A stretch of 64,000 nt of DNA from Scylla paramamosain (Eukaryota > Arthropoda > Malacostraca > Decapoda > Portunidae): assembly GCF_035594125.1 (NCBI RefSeq), contig NC_087173.1:10662486-10726485 (forward strand), read 5' to 3'. Position 1 is the first letter of the stretch, and the number at the start of each line of letters is the position of its first letter. Positions 41,379 through 56,294 of the stretch are shown one piece after another. Below the pieces are notes generated by a model. The model made no database searches. It saw only the letters and a program-made list of their open reading frames with translations, and was not told the DNA's origin. Made by a program: the position numbers and the translations under genes.

Positions 41379-42289
41379 AACTGGTTGAAAACTGAGCTGA
41401 AAGAAACACAAACAAATAAATACTAAGATTTAAGAACAGCGAGGAGTCTTAGCAATAGGAGGAGGGGATGGTGGAGGGGCGGAGTGGGAGAGGAGGTAGG
41501 CGGTCGGGAGAGGTAGCGGAGGTGGAGGTAGTGGAGTCCAGTTTAGCAGGGGAAGTGTTAAAATTCGCTTGAGTGGAGGTTGGGATGGTTGGATGGATGA
41601 ATGGATGGATGGATGGGGAGGGGGAGAGGAAAGTGTGGGAAAAAAAAAAAGAAAAAAGAAAAAAAAAAGAGAAAAGAATTATAAGACAATGAAAACCGGG
41701 GGTATAGAAAACGAAGTGTAGGTGAGTTTTCTGTAGTTATCAGATACTTGGATAGCGCCTTTGTCTTACGTCTGATACAAACTGCTAGTCGGTATGACAC
41801 TACAAAACAGGCTACCATCAGACTATAGGAGTTACTGACTGACCTACACGGGAATCTCCTACTGTGATACGTATCATGAGCAACTCTAGTGGTGGGTGTC
41901 CGTACAAACTGCCTCGCCTGCAAAATAGTTCTATGGTGTATCTTTTGAATTCATTTGTGTGTGGACAGGAAAAGTTGCCGCGCCGGGCAGAACTCGTGAG
42001 CAGACTAACTCAATCTCGGGCGTGGTGATGCTGTGGCCTGGGCGTCTGCTCCTGCCCTGCTGACGAAGGTTCGGGTGTGGAGGGAGGGGTGGAGGTATGG
42101 TGGGGTGGAGGAAAGGGGGATGGAAGAGCCAGCATCACCACAGCCACCACCAAGTCCCCGTTAGCAGATCCAGCCCTGAACGCTAGGGTCTCCCCTCGAT
42201 TCCTCACGCGGGGAACAGAAAACGGGGAAGAAATGCTCAGGCCAGACTAAAGGAAACAGACCAACATGAATCCCTAAGTTCAGGAAGCC

Positions 42290-42604
42290 TTAACCGCCAC
42301 AGCCGCCGCAGCCGCCGCAGCCGCCACACCCACCACACCCACCGCAGCCCCCGCAGCCGCCGCAGCCCCCGCACGAGCCGCAGCCGCCGCAGCCGTCGCC
42401 GATGCAAGACCTGAGGAAGGAGTTGTGAGGCGTGCAGTCTGCGTAGTAGCCGAGGGCGTGCAGCAGGCTCAGCTTCTCCACGGGGATGCGGTTGGTCTGG
42501 CCCACCACGGGGCGGTCTGGGCGAGGCTGGCACAGCACGTGAAGCACCGCAGCACTCAGGGCCAGCGAGATGTTCTCCACCAGGCACGGGTTGCCCACTC
42601 CGAC
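42290..42604 (-). CDS. Unrecognised gene, last exon: Cys-Gly-Gly tail and stop
   Basis: Acceptor GTGTGCCCACAG|GTC at 42605-42606, phase 0, 104 codons to TAA at 42290-42292. The peptide starts VGVGNPCLVENISLALSAAV, continues HVLCQPRPDRPVVGQTNRIP and HALGYYADCTPHNSFLRSC, and closes with about 36 residues of Cys and Gly only (CGGCGG type). NIS is a potential N-glycosylation site. The Cys-Gly end is coded by a GGC/TGC repeat that has stayed in frame. I do not recognise the family. Phases fit the four upstream exons. Confidence 0.75.
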   Translation of the reverse strand, partial: VGVGNPCLVENISLALSAAVLHVLCQPRPDRPVVGQTNRIPVEKLSLLHALGYYADCTPHNSFLRSCIGDGCGGCGSCGGCGGCGGCGGCGGCGGCGGCGGCGG

Positions 42605-42703
42605 CTGTGGGCACACGGGGAGTACAGCATGGCGGGCAACCACTCGTGTTTAGCGGCAAGGGAATACGCTCATGGTAATAAATCACTTTCACACCAATTT
42701 CCG

Positions 42704-42893
42704 TATTATGAAACGCTTCGCTCTCTCACCAAGACTATGTTCCAAGGCCACAGGGATGATTAGCCGAGTTTTCATGAGTGTTTCATCAGTTAATAATATA
42801 AAAATAGTTAATCACCCTTAAAAATCCGTGTCACTTCAACTAGAGCCTTTTGAAAGTGAAGGAGGTGCGGCGCAGAAGCGTTGCAGAATATGG
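42704..42893 (+). mobile_element. MITE family X, copy 2
   Basis: It begins ATTATGAAACGCTTCGCTCT and ends GGCGCAGAAGCGTTGCAGAA then TATGG. The interior GGCCACAGGGATGATTAGCC and GAGTGTTTCATCAG match copies 1 and 3. It lies 99 bp upstream (in transcript direction) of exon E. Confidence 0.75.
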
Positions 42894-43199
42894 CCCACAC
42901 ACTCACCATGTTTAGCGTCTTACCCTCACCCTCAATCTCAGTCCTCTGTAACGCATTTGTAAGTCCTCAGGTTTTGTAAGACTGTCATCGGATTAGAGAA
43001 TTTGAGCCGGAGGTAACTCACAAAGCACAGCAGACTAACCGACCTGTGTCCTTTGTCTGCTGCAGTGTCGCGTCCTCTAATCTACTTTTCAAAAGTCATC
43101 GAACTCAAGACGAAGGGAAACACGGAACACAGCGAGGTATTCAGGGCTGTATTCTAGAGTACTTTGTTCTTTCATCAGGAATATTCTTAGCGACCGGAA

Positions 43200-43375
43200 A
43201 GGCCATAAGGGTTTTCAAGTCTTCATAATTCAAATGCCAGTTTAACAAAAAATCTATACATGCAAACCCATGAAAAACACGACTTATCATCTTTGAAAAT
43301 ACTTAGTAGGGGTTGTAAGGGTTTTCAACAAGTCTTCATAATTCAAATGATAGTTTAACAAATATTCTGTCTGTA
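43200..43375. repeat. Direct repeat, two copies about 110 bp apart
   Basis: AAGGGTTTTCAAGTCTTCATAATTCAAATG(C/A)(C/T)AGTTTAACAAA occurs at about 43208 and 43318, the second with a small ACA insertion. Confidence 0.75.
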
Positions 43376-43494
43376 TAGATAGGAAAATTTGCAAAGAAAA
43401 GAAAAAAAAACACTATCACCTTTTGGGGTTTTTGAAAACTGTTATGAGTTTCCAACGTTTTTAAGAACATGATGATTAGCGGAACCTTATCTCC

Positions 43495-43858
43495 AACACT
43501 TCCTTACTTCCAATATTGTCCTACCTTACCTCCAAAGCACCTCATCTTCCCTTCTTATCTCCAGCATCTCCTTGCCTACCCCCTCCTTACCTCCAAAGCA
43601 TCACATCTTCCCTCCTCCTTACCTCCAGCACCAATTTTTGCCTACTTCTTAACCTCCAAGGCACCTCATCTTCCCTCCTCACCTCCAGCACTTCTTTGCC
43701 TATCCCCTTCTTACCTCCAAAACACCTCATCTTCCCTCCTTACCTCCAACACCTCCCTGCTTACCCCTCCTTACCTCCAAAACACCTCATCTTCCCTCCT
43801 CCTTACCTCCAACACCTCTCCCATCCCTTTACCTCCAATGCCTCCATCATGTCCTTAC
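43495..43858 (-). repeat. Minisatellite of reiterated 5' splice sites beside exon D
   Basis: Read on the minus strand from exon D outward, a unit TTGGAG|GTAAGGAGG... recurs about every 26-35 bp, with a roughly 60-bp higher-order period (alternating with GGGAAGATGAGGTG and GGCAAGGAG). About a dozen copies keep GAG followed by GTAAG, GTAAA, GTGAG or close variants. The first copy is the actual exon D donor. Plus-strand Pro/Thr/Ser frames across it are shadows. Confidence 0.85.
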
Positions 43859-44016
43859 CTCCAACACGCCTCTCTCCATGTCGATCGTGACGCCGCCGAG
43901 ACAGAAGGTGTACTCTCGCCTCTCGTAGGGCAGAATGACGGAACGGTGCTGGAACTGTCGCAGCATGTGGATGTGCAGCGCCAGGTGGCCAGGGGAGCCT
44001 GGTCTTCCACGCCCGT
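43859..44016 (-). CDS. Unrecognised gene, exon D
   Basis: Acceptor GTCCCCTTCAG|AC, donor TTGGAG|GTAAGG. It is preceded by a split Asp codon and runs 52 codons, ending phase 0. It encodes GRPGSPGHLALHIHMLRQFQ, then HRSVILPYERREYTFCLGGV, then TIDMERGVLE. The composition is protein-like, GC-rich and free of stops. No domain recognised. The donor is reiterated downstream as a minisatellite (43495-43858). Confidence 0.75.
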
Positions 44017-44649
44017 CTGAAGGGGACACCGCCCATCTTAATCACGCCCGCACTAATTCAAAAAAAGGGTAAGACTAGTGAAGTAAAAAAAAAAAGTAAA
44101 CATTCAATTGAACACTACAAGAATGCGGTGGTGTGTGGTTTTGCTCGTGTCAGGCGCCACTTTGTCAACATTTTTCCATCATTTTCATCACCAATTTGTT
44201 CTTTGTAGGTAAATTTTCTGGATTTTTTTTTTTAAGGGATTATCTCTTTTTTTTTTTCTTTCGTTTCATGTAAGTGGTTAAAAAATTCTGCGTTCTGATT
44301 GGTGACTGGGCTGCAGGCTGAGCTGTGATTGGATGGTTGTTGTTGTTGTTGCGAGGGAGAGAAGCAGGCTGAGGCACAGAAGCACAGAAATTCTACCGCA
44401 TCAATAACAAAAAGAAAAAAAAAAAAAAATAAAATAAAATAAAAAAATAAATAAAATAAAAAAAACAAAAGCGACAGGAAAAGAATGATTGGGAAAATTT
44501 ACGTTTTTTCTTTTTTATGACAATTTCACCAAGTTTGCATGATTATCTACATATTTCTTTTATTCTTTTATTTTTATGTCTCTAACTCTGAAAGAAATAA
44601 GTAAATTAAGACAACTGTTACTGATCTAGTAAATTATATTTCTAGTGGT

Positions 44650-44886
<237 letters not shown>

Positions 44887-45245
44887 AACAAAACAAGAAA
44901 CAGAGAACTAGACAGACAGACGGAGACAGAACCATACATACAACGAGAAGGACAAAAGACAAACCTAACCGGAGAGACAGGGAAACGGACAGAAACACGG
45001 ACAGACAGACACAGAAACAGACAGAAACAGTTAACCAGACAGACAGACAGGTAGACAAAGACAGAAACATACCACACACACTGAAACAAAAACAAAAACA
45101 GAACCAGAGGAAGACAAAGGAGAGAGAATAGAAAAAAAAAAAAAGACAAAACAAGAGCAACAGAAAACGAGAACCTGACAGAAAAAACACACAAGGAGAT
45201 ACAGAAAGACAGGAAACAGACAGAATCAGAGAAATAAAGACACAG

Positions 45246-45247
45246 AG

Positions 45248-45296
<49 letters not shown>

Positions 45297-45309
45297 TGAG
45301 AGAGAGAGA

Positions 45310-45349
<40 letters not shown>
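45246..45349. repeat. Imperfect (GA)n
   Basis: GA run interrupted by GGAG and ATGAG. Confidence 0.92.
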
Positions 45350-45350
<1 letters not shown>

Positions 45351-46500
45351 AAGGAACACAACCATCACGGCACAGCACCACAACACGTTCACGGTTCACT
45401 GTTCACAGGTTCACTCGGGTGCTAGTGGTGGGTGTGGGATCGCCTGGCCACGGTACACGGTACACAAAGACAGCCCACAAGTCAGTCAGGAAGCCAAGCG
45501 GCTAATTAAAGGAGCGGCAGGTGCGTCACGATCCTCAGTCAACAGGTGCGAGGTAACAGGTGTGTAGGAGAGGTAATTGAGCATCCCTGAGAACACCTGA
45601 GTTATGGACGTAAATACCTGATGATTATTAACTTTATTATTTTTGACGTAACTTGTTTTTTAATGATTTTTAGAAGTATTCTTTTCGACATTATCTGGGT
45701 TTGCTTATCTTTTTTATTTTTTTACTTTTTTTTTTTTACATATTAGGATTTAATGAGAAAATTCAATGCTAAATTTACTTACCAATCTCTAACATTTGTA
45801 AGTTGATATATGTAAAAAAATCTAACATGTCTTTCAAATAATTTTGACATTCAGCACTTAAAAAAAAGTTCGTTATTTATAAGTTTTTTTTTTTTTTCGA
45901 CATTAACATTTTCCTTTCAATATCGGACATGGAAAAGTGTACAACCTAACTCTTGGCAATTACAATATTATTTTACTAAGTTTTTTCACATTCATCAAAA
46001 CATTTCTTTAAATTCCCATGACATTCCTTCCTTCACCAGGACACTTCATTACACCTGTGACCTTCAGATCGCCACTGGGCACCTGCGTGGACACCTGAAG
46101 GCATGAGGAGACACACACACACACACACGCGCACTCAGGCAAGCACCCTCACACCTCGACCGCTATTCACACGGGAGTAATCATGCTAGTACACCACCAC
46201 CTCACGACTCATCCCGAGCGAATCAGCGGCGGACCGAAGGGCAGGCGTCCACCTCACAGCCTCACTACAGCACTACTCTACCCACACAGCCAACACTCAA
46301 CACGCATGCGGGAGTGAATGAGGGCGATGAGGGGGAAGCAAACCCAGACGTGCAGCCCTCTAGTATTGTGAGGGGTGAGGGTTGGGGGTGGAGGAGCTGG
46401 AGGTGGTGGGGGAATGAGAGGATGAGTGGGACAGCTTTCTCCTTTTTTTTTTTTTTTTTTTCTTTTGGTGGGGGGAGAAGACCTGGAGGGTGCCGTTTTG

Positions 46501-46693
<193 letters not shown>

Positions 46694-47037
46694 CAAGTGA
46701 CACTGGGAAAAGCTTCACACAATATTACAAACTTTCCGTCTTTTTCTACAACTAGTGACAATTTTTTTCTTCATTTTTTGGGGGCTGGGGATGTCTCGTG
46801 ATGAACACACATATACAAATAGATGCATAAAAAAAAAAATACAAGTGGGGTTTATGGAAAAAAATGGATCAATGGGGGAGGCTTCAGAATCGAGCTAAAA
46901 AAAGAAAAAGTGAGTTGTGTGAAGGTGAGTGAGAGAAAACGGGAGAACGATGCCTTAGTGCAACAAAAAACGGGGATGTTAGGGCCGAGTGAGTTTTCTG
47001 ATAGTGAAGGGGGAACAAAAAAGAAAGAAAAAAAGTA

Positions 47038-47171
<134 letters not shown>

Positions 47172-47189
47172 ACTCAAAACCCAGATGAA

Positions 47190-49780
<2,591 letters not shown>

Positions 49781-49794
49781 ACCCCAGCTGTGTT

Positions 49795-50460
49795 TGGGGT
49801 GAGTTAGGTTAGGTTAGATAAGGTAAGGTAAGGTAAATTACTTGACCTAATGTAACCCGTCCTACCTCACACCAAGAACAGATATATTAGGTTAGGTTTG
49901 GTTAGACAGCCTAACTTAACCTAATCTAACCCGTCCTAACTCAAACCATGAGTATCTTCTGTTAAGTTGTATTAAGCGAGATGAAAGTAACAACTCGATC
50001 AATCTTAAACTCACTCCAAGAAAAGTTGTTAGCTTATGTTAGATTAGACAATCTAACTTAATCTAATCCAACCTCTCATAGTTCACCCCAAGAACAGCTG
50101 TTAGATTAGGTTACGTTAGAATAGGTTAAGTTAGGATTTATTAACCTATCCTAGCCTAACCCATCCTAAAGATTTCAGGATGTTAGGTCAGGTGAAGTTA
50201 AGCCAGCTACGATTTAGTCACCTAACTTGACCTAACTTAACCCGTCCAAAAACTCAAGAGAAAGGTTAAGATAGGTTAAGCTAGATTAGATAGAATAATC
50301 TAAATCAACGTAACCTAACCTAACTAAATCCATCCTAAGACACCTAGGGAACAGTTACAATAAGCTAAGTTGGATTAGATTTAATAACCTAACCTAACCC
50401 AAGAAAAGGTTAAGCTAGATAAGATTCAATGACTTAACCTAATCTGCCCTGCCCTTCTCT
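49795..50460. repeat. Array of TTAGG-like palindromic units
   Basis: About seven units of 75-110 bp. Each has a GGTTAGGTTAGATTAGG-like half followed by an AACCTAACCTAATCTAACCC-like half, and most are separated by CA(C/A)CCCAAGAACAGCTGTTAG-type spacers (49876, 50010, 50085). Each unit can fold into a hairpin. The motif resembles the arthropod telomere repeat TTAGG but is degenerate and internal. Confidence 0.75.
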
Positions 50461-50468
50461 AACCAAGC

Positions 50469-50833
50469 TTAACGAGGCACGAGGGGCTGAGGTTCACGTG
50501 GGCGGCGGAAGGTCCCCGGACAAGTCAGCAAGACGCAGCTAAGAGACCAAAGCGAGGCGCACCTGAGTGAGGAGCGACAGTCCAGGTAAAGAATGTGTGT
50601 GGAGACAGAACACAAATCATCGCTTAGAGAACACCCTCCTACACCTCCTCCTGCTCCTCCTCCTCCTCCTCTTAAAATGACTCCCTCCTTCTCCTCCTCC
50701 TGCTCCTCCTCCTCCTCCACCAGCTGGGGTGTTGTTACTAGTGTAGCTCGTGAACCGGCCATGATCCTGCCTGATGAAGAACTGCTGCTGAGGCCTGAAG
50801 ACTCGCCATTCTGTTGGTTCCTGGAGCCAGGCG
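50469..50833 (-). CDS. Low-confidence exon-like open stretch between exons C and D
   Basis: An acceptor-like ACTAACCCCCAG|GTG precedes 121 open codons on the minus strand, including TSPGSRNQQNGESSGLSSSS and ATLVTTPQLV, then Glu-rich and Gly-rich runs, ending TFRRPREPQPLVPR at TAA. Exons C and D already join in phase without it, so it could only be an alternative terminal exon. Much of the openness comes from TCC/CCT repeats. Confidence 0.18.
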
Positions 50834-50839
50834 ACGTCA

Positions 50840-51457
50840 CCTGGGGGTTAGTGAGGCTGTTAGTGGAGTTACTGAGGTCGTTAGTGGCGTTAGAGGTAGT
50901 GTCGCTGGTGTTGGAGGGAGTATGGTGGTGGTGGTGGTGAGGGTGGTGGACAAGAAGCTGAGGTGTGGTAACAAGGTCCGTGGGTGGTTACAGTAGTTGT
51001 GTCATAGGTGGAGGAAGACAGATGGTGAGGCAGCAGTGGTCAGTGGTGACGGAGGTGTCAGGTATCGGCAGAGGTGACAGTGGTCACGGAAGTGAGGGAG
51101 ATGATGGTAAGTGGCGGATGACAGAGATGATGGTGGTGGCGGGTGACAGAAGTGACGGTGGTCACAGTGGTGACAGAGGTGATACTTGTGACAGATGACG
51201 CGTGTGGAAGTGGTCACATAGTGACAGAGGTTACACAAGTGATGGAACTGGTAGTGGTGACAGGGATGACAGTGACAGTGACAACAGTGGTGATAGAGTG
51301 ACAAAGTGACAGTGACAACAGTGGTGATAGAGTGACAAGTGACAGCGGTGAAAGGTGACAGAGGTCACGTGTGACAGAAGTGTCTGCGGAGATAGATGTT
51401 AAAGAGATGACAGAGGCTGTGGGTGACGGAGGGGAAGAGTGTCTCTGTAGGCAGTCT

Positions 51458-51488
<31 letters not shown>

Positions 51489-51590
51489 CAGTAGTAGTAG
51501 CAGTGGTGGTGGTGGTGGTGGTGGTGGTGAGAGTGGTGTAAGCACGGCAGGAGTGGTGCTGGTAGTAGTGGTGACACATGGTCCAGCGGT
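50840..51590. repeat. Degenerate GTGACAG/GGTGGT minisatellite ending in (GTA)n-(GGT)n
   Basis: Dozens of imperfect copies of a 6-12 bp unit such as GTGACAGAGGTGACAGTGGT. One 40-bp segment (AAGTGACAGTGACAACAGTG then GTGATAGAGTGACAA) is repeated exactly in tandem at about 51267-51345. GTA and GGT runs follow at 51458-51530. Confidence 0.8.
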
Positions 51591-52047
51591 ACCAATAACC
51601 ACTTTACAACTGAGGCACTACCAACCTACTGGGCTACAGATAAAAGCCAATGTAGTAATAACAAGATACAGCAGACTAATACAGTACTTTTAAGCTACAG
51701 AAACTACTATGGGTTAGTATGCTACACGGGGCCCCTCTCTCTGCCTTCCTTACAGTGACCCAGTGAATCAAGACACAACATTCCCTGACTCTTAATGATC
51801 ACAGACTGCAACGTGAACTATAAACACACACGGACATTATGTGACAGCTCGGAACACTTCAAATCCTTCACTATAAGACCATCATTGAACAGAGAGAAGT
51901 AGTGATCCAAAAAATAATAAGAAACAAACACACTTATCTAAAGCTTAAGGGGAAGTGGAGAGTGCGAGTGAGAGAGACAGAGATGAGGAGGAGGAGCAGG
52001 AGGACTAGTGGAGGTGAACACAGGTAAGGGGGAGGCGAGTGGCATAC

Positions 52048-52180
52048 CTGAGGGTACCCCGTTGCAGAGCCCCGCCCACTCCGCCGTGACCAGCGCCCAG
52101 TCCCCCTCGTGAGTCTTGATGACCATCCCTCGCTCGCCGCGCCGCGGGTTGAGGGAGATGGTCCTGAAGTTGTGGGAACC
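52048..52180 (-). CDS. Unrecognised gene, exon C
   Basis: Acceptor TTTCCTCGCAG|GGT, donor CCTCAG|GTATGC. 44 codons plus one base: GSHNFRTISLNPRRGERGMV, then IKTHEGDWALVTAEWAGLCN, then GVPS. The single trailing G completes Asp with the next exon. High GC relative to the introns. Confidence 0.75.
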
Positions 52181-52359
52181 CTGCGAGGAAAGGCGCGGTG
52201 AGAGGCGACAAGAGTGGCAGGGAGACAGAGGGATGGTCATGGAAGGATGGTACGGTTTGGGGGATAAAAGAACAAGAGGGAGGGAAAAAGGGAGGAAAGG
52301 ATGGTTGTGAAAGTGGTAGAAGCCAGAGGAGTGGTTATCTTAAGGCCTGACAACACCAG

Positions 52360-52610
52360 TAAGCAATGTTTGGGTTACAGTCTGGTTACATTCTGGAAAC
52401 ATTTTGGAAACAGTTTGTAAACAGTGTTAAATTTGAAGGGTTTGCAAATAGATTGGAAACGATTTGCAAACAGTGTTAACATTTTGGAAACAGTCTGGAA
52501 ACTGAGTTAATCAGAAAAAGTTTACAAACTGTGTTAACAGCCTGGAAGCAGTTTGCAAACAGTTTGAAAACAGTGTTAACAGTTCGGAAACAGTTTGCAA
52601 ACTTCGTTTT
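52360..52610. repeat. Degenerate tandem repeat of GGAAACAGTTTGCAAACAG units
   Basis: About ten variants of TTTGGAAACAGTTTGCAAAC and CAGTGTTAACA in varying order, period about 10-30 bp. TTTGCAAA and GTTAACA are themselves palindromic. Confidence 0.8.
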
Positions 52611-52699
52611 CAGGCAATGTTTTCTGGTGTGGACAAGCTTTTAGAGTGATCTTTGCTTCCATCCTAGTTATGAAGTAAAAAGTAAAGCACCACAAGAGT

Positions 52700-53112
52700 A
52701 TGAGCTGCACGTAACACTCATGAAGCAGAGATGGTTTCGTGAGGTGCTAGAAGATGGGCTGGGCGGTGCAAAGTCACCAGACACACCAGAACAGCCGCCG
52801 CATTATCACATGTCTGGGTGCAATTTTTCGATTCTTCCTGACAGTCTCCAGTGCAGAGGCCCCCAGACTCTTTGGCTGCGACACCAAGTACAATCCTGGC
52901 CTGAACTGGCGACTCTAAATGCTTGTACTAGTGTTAACTATCAGAAATTTTATGAGACTCTGGACTGAGGCAATAAAAAGTCTGGAAAAAAATGGTCACT
53001 GAAGGTGCCAGTCCCCAAAGAGTAGCCAAATTAATGAAGACTGACGAACAAATGGCAAAACTCAATGGAAATGAAAGCGGAAGACTACGAAACTTGTGGC
53101 ACTGACTGTATA
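52700..53112. mobile_element. Possible decayed Tc1-type MITE or solo end
   Basis: GGCACTGACTGTA at 53099-53111 equals the right end of the Tc1 element at 19387-20820, and GAGCTGCACGTAAC at 52708 resembles that element's left subterminal GAACTGCACGTAAA. A LINE-tail phrase (GGTGCCAGTCCCCAAAGA) lies inside at about 53006. The rest is unrecognised, including an 82-codon plus-strand frame. Confidence 0.3.
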
Positions 53113-53424
53113 AAGATCTAAAGGACTGTTAATCATCCCTTTCATTTCACGGATAAAAGAACACAAGCCGATGAAGCTTGGAGGTAAATTCACGGGACTG
53201 TAAACTCATCCTGTTCACTCTGTGGATAACAAGACACGAAAACACACGGACGTAGGCTGCTGAAGCTTGAATACACACATCAGGCTGACAAGACGAGAGT
53301 GAGTTAATGCATGGAAGCAAACACGCAATTCTGGAACTCTTACCTTCCTGGTGCAAGAATTCACGGGATACATTAACATTTTTTTCCCCATGATCTTTTG
53401 AAAATTCACGCGTCACTAAACAAT

Positions 53425-54115
53425 ATTTTATTTTATTTATTTATTTTTTTTTTTTTATGTAGGAGGTACACTGACCATGGGCAACAAAAATCCGAAAAAA
53501 AAAAAATGCCCACTGAAATGCCAGTCCCATAAAAGGGTCCAAAGCGGTAGTAAAAAAATGAAGGATAAGTGTCTTGAAACCTCCCTCTTGAAGTAATTCA
53601 AGTCACAGAAAGTGGAAATACAGAAGCAGGCAGGGAGTTCCAGAGTTTACTAGAGAAAGGGATGAATGATTGAGAATACTGGTTAACTCTTGCGTTAGAG
53701 AGGTGGACAGAATAGGGGTGAGAGAAAGAAGAGTCTTGTGCAGCGAGGCCGCGGGAGGAGGGGAGGCATGCAGTTAGCAAGATCAGAAGAGCAGTTAGCA
53801 TGAAAATAGCGGTAGAAGACAGCTAGAGATGCAACATTGCGGCGATGAGAGAGGCGCTGAAGACAGTCAGTTAGAGGAGAGGAGTTGATGGGACGAAAAG
53901 CTTTTGATTCCACATTGTCTAGAAGAGCAGTATGAGTGGAACCCCTCCAGACATGTGAAGCATACTCCATACATGGACGGATAAGGCCCTTGTACAGAGT
54001 TAGCAGCTGGGGGGATGAGAAAAACTGGCGGAGACGTCTCAGAACGCCTATATCACTAAACAGTATATTTCTTTTAGTACAGGCTGCTTTATTCAGTGCC
54101 ACAATACAGTATGGG
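53425..54115 (-). mobile_element. LINE 3' fragment (jockey-like), frameshifted
   Basis: The minus strand reads NILFSDIGVLRRLRQFFSSP, then LYKGLIRPCMEYASHVWRGS, then LSHRRNVASLAVFYRYFHAN. It changes frame near 53720 into HPYSVHLSNARVNQYSQSFI and PFSSKLWNSLPASVFP. This is the conserved C-terminal region of a non-LTR element different from the one at 11728-13395. The 3' region (53425-53590) has GCCCACTGAAATGCCAGTCC and CCATGGGCAACAAAAATCC. Pieces of it recur at 20821, 24354, 24417 and 53006. Confidence 0.8.
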
Positions 54116-54185
54116 AGTGATGGCGAGGTTTGTGATAAGGGACGGGAAAAATTATCCCATCTCGTGAGGGATAAGACTTGCCTGC

Positions 54186-54398
54186 ATTCAAGAAACGTTT
54201 CGCTCCCTCCCCGCGACTATTTTCAAAGGCCACAGAGATCATTAGCCTGATTCTCAATGAGTGTTTCTCCTGCTCAATATGTGGAAATCTTGTTGATCTG
54301 TCGCTAGAACAGTAAAAACACCTTCAATGACTGGAGTAACTTCAACCAAAGCCCTCTGAAAGTAGTGGAGGTGCGGCGCAGAAGCGTTTCAGAATATG
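54186..54398 (+). mobile_element. MITE family X, copy 3 (best preserved ends)
   Basis: It begins ATTCAAGAAACGTTTCGCTC and ends GGCGCAGAAGCGTTTCAGAA then TATG. Interior AAAGGCCACAGAGATCATTA, GAGTGTTTCTCCTG and GAGTAACTTCAACCA. Adjacent to the LINE fragment. Confidence 0.75.
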
Positions 54399-54406
54399 TA
54401 CTGTAG

Positions 54407-55430
54407 GGTGGTGGTGGTGGTGGTGGTGGTGGTGGAAGGGAGGAAGAGAAAAGGGAAAGGGAAAGGGAAAGAGAAAGGATAGGAAGGATATAAAACAAAG
54501 AAAAAGAGAAAGATAGCAAACAAGAGAATAAGAAGAGGAAAATAGAGAACAAACAAACAAATAAGAAAATAAAAAAAGAAAAGAAAAATAGAAAAGGAAA
54601 GAAGGAAGCATGAAAAGGAAGTTAGAAGAGGAAGGAAGAGGAGGAAAGAAGGAAAAGAAGGAAGAAGAAAAAAGGCGCGAAAGAAGGAAGGAAAGAAGAA
54701 AAGCAAGAAAGGAAGGAATAAAAATGGAAATTAAGGAGGCAAAGAGAGAAAAAAAGAGGAAGAAGAGATACGAACGAGACAACTGAGAAAAGAGATAAAA
54801 AAAAGAAGCAAGGGAAGAGGAAAGAAACACCCAAAAACATGAAATCAGGAAAAAAAAGAGAAAAAAACAAACAAACAAACAAGAAGAAAGAGAAGAGTGA
54901 GAAGGAGATACAAAGGAAGAAGTAAGAGTAGAGTGAAGGAATGAAGGAAGGCGTAAGAAGTAACATAGAGATAAAAAAAACAGAAAAAAGGCTGAAAATT
55001 AGAAAAAAAAGTAAAGAAGAAATAAACCAAAAAAAAAAAAAGAAAGACGAAAAGACAAGGAAGACATTATTGGGAAGGAGATGCGGAGGAGGAAGTGAGA
55101 GCATGAAGAAATGAAGGAAGGAGAAGGAAGGATTAACAAGTGTGAGTAGGGTGAAGAAAAGAAGGAATGCGAAAGAAAGAGGAATAACAAGTGATGAGTG
55201 AAGGGATGAAGGAATGAAAGAAGGAGGTGGAACAAGTGTGTGTAGGGTGAAGGAGTGAGGGAAAGAAGGAGGGAGTAGCAACAAAAGAGCTGGGAAACAA
55301 GCTGATACACGCTGAAATACGTTGGGGACACGATAGGGAGCACTGGGGGCCACATAATGAGGCCGGGAGGAGGAGGAGGAGGAGGAGGAGGAGGAGGAGT
55401 GGAGGGAGGAGGAGGAGGAGGAGGAGATAG
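54407..55430 (+). repeat. Purine-rich tract with GGT and GGA runs at its ends
   Basis: (GGT)n 54407-54436, then about 900 bp of GAAGG/AAAGA-type purine sequence, then (GGA)n at about 55368-55425. No protein-like frame. Confidence 0.8.
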
Positions 55431-55490
55431 AAGTAATGGTCTCTTAAGTCATTAGTGGTGTTCAGGTGAGTTGTCAAGTGTATGGGGTCA

Positions 55491-55621
<131 letters not shown>

Positions 55622-55659
55622 CTTTTGATTAACGTTGCTAATTAAGTTCTTAGAGATTC

Positions 55660-56100
<441 letters not shown>

Positions 56101-56294
56101 TCAAGAAAACACCAATATGAAATAAACAACAAACAGAAAGATAACAAATCCAAACACACTCAAGAAAGGACTCGTAACAACAGAAAGAGGAGCAAGAACA
56201 GGTGTGGAGAGCGACAGATGTGGGGTGGCAGCAGGTACGAGGGGGAGCAGGTGTGGCCGTGACTGAAGCGGGGAGGCGTTGAAAGAGCTTGTAC

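Noticed and set aside
49795..50460. Internal telomere made of TTAGG
   Set aside because: Units are palindromic, degenerate and have a shared spacer; a true telomere stretch would be one-directional TTAGG repeats.
50593..50940. 115-codon plus-strand frame rich in Pro, Ser and Trp
   Set aside because: Openness comes from CCT/CTC and GGT repeats; ends in a poly-Trp run from (GGT)n.
51000..51360. Cluster of nuclear-receptor half-sites (GGTCA, GTGACA)
   Set aside because: The half-sites follow from the degenerate GTGACAG minisatellite and show no consistent spacing.
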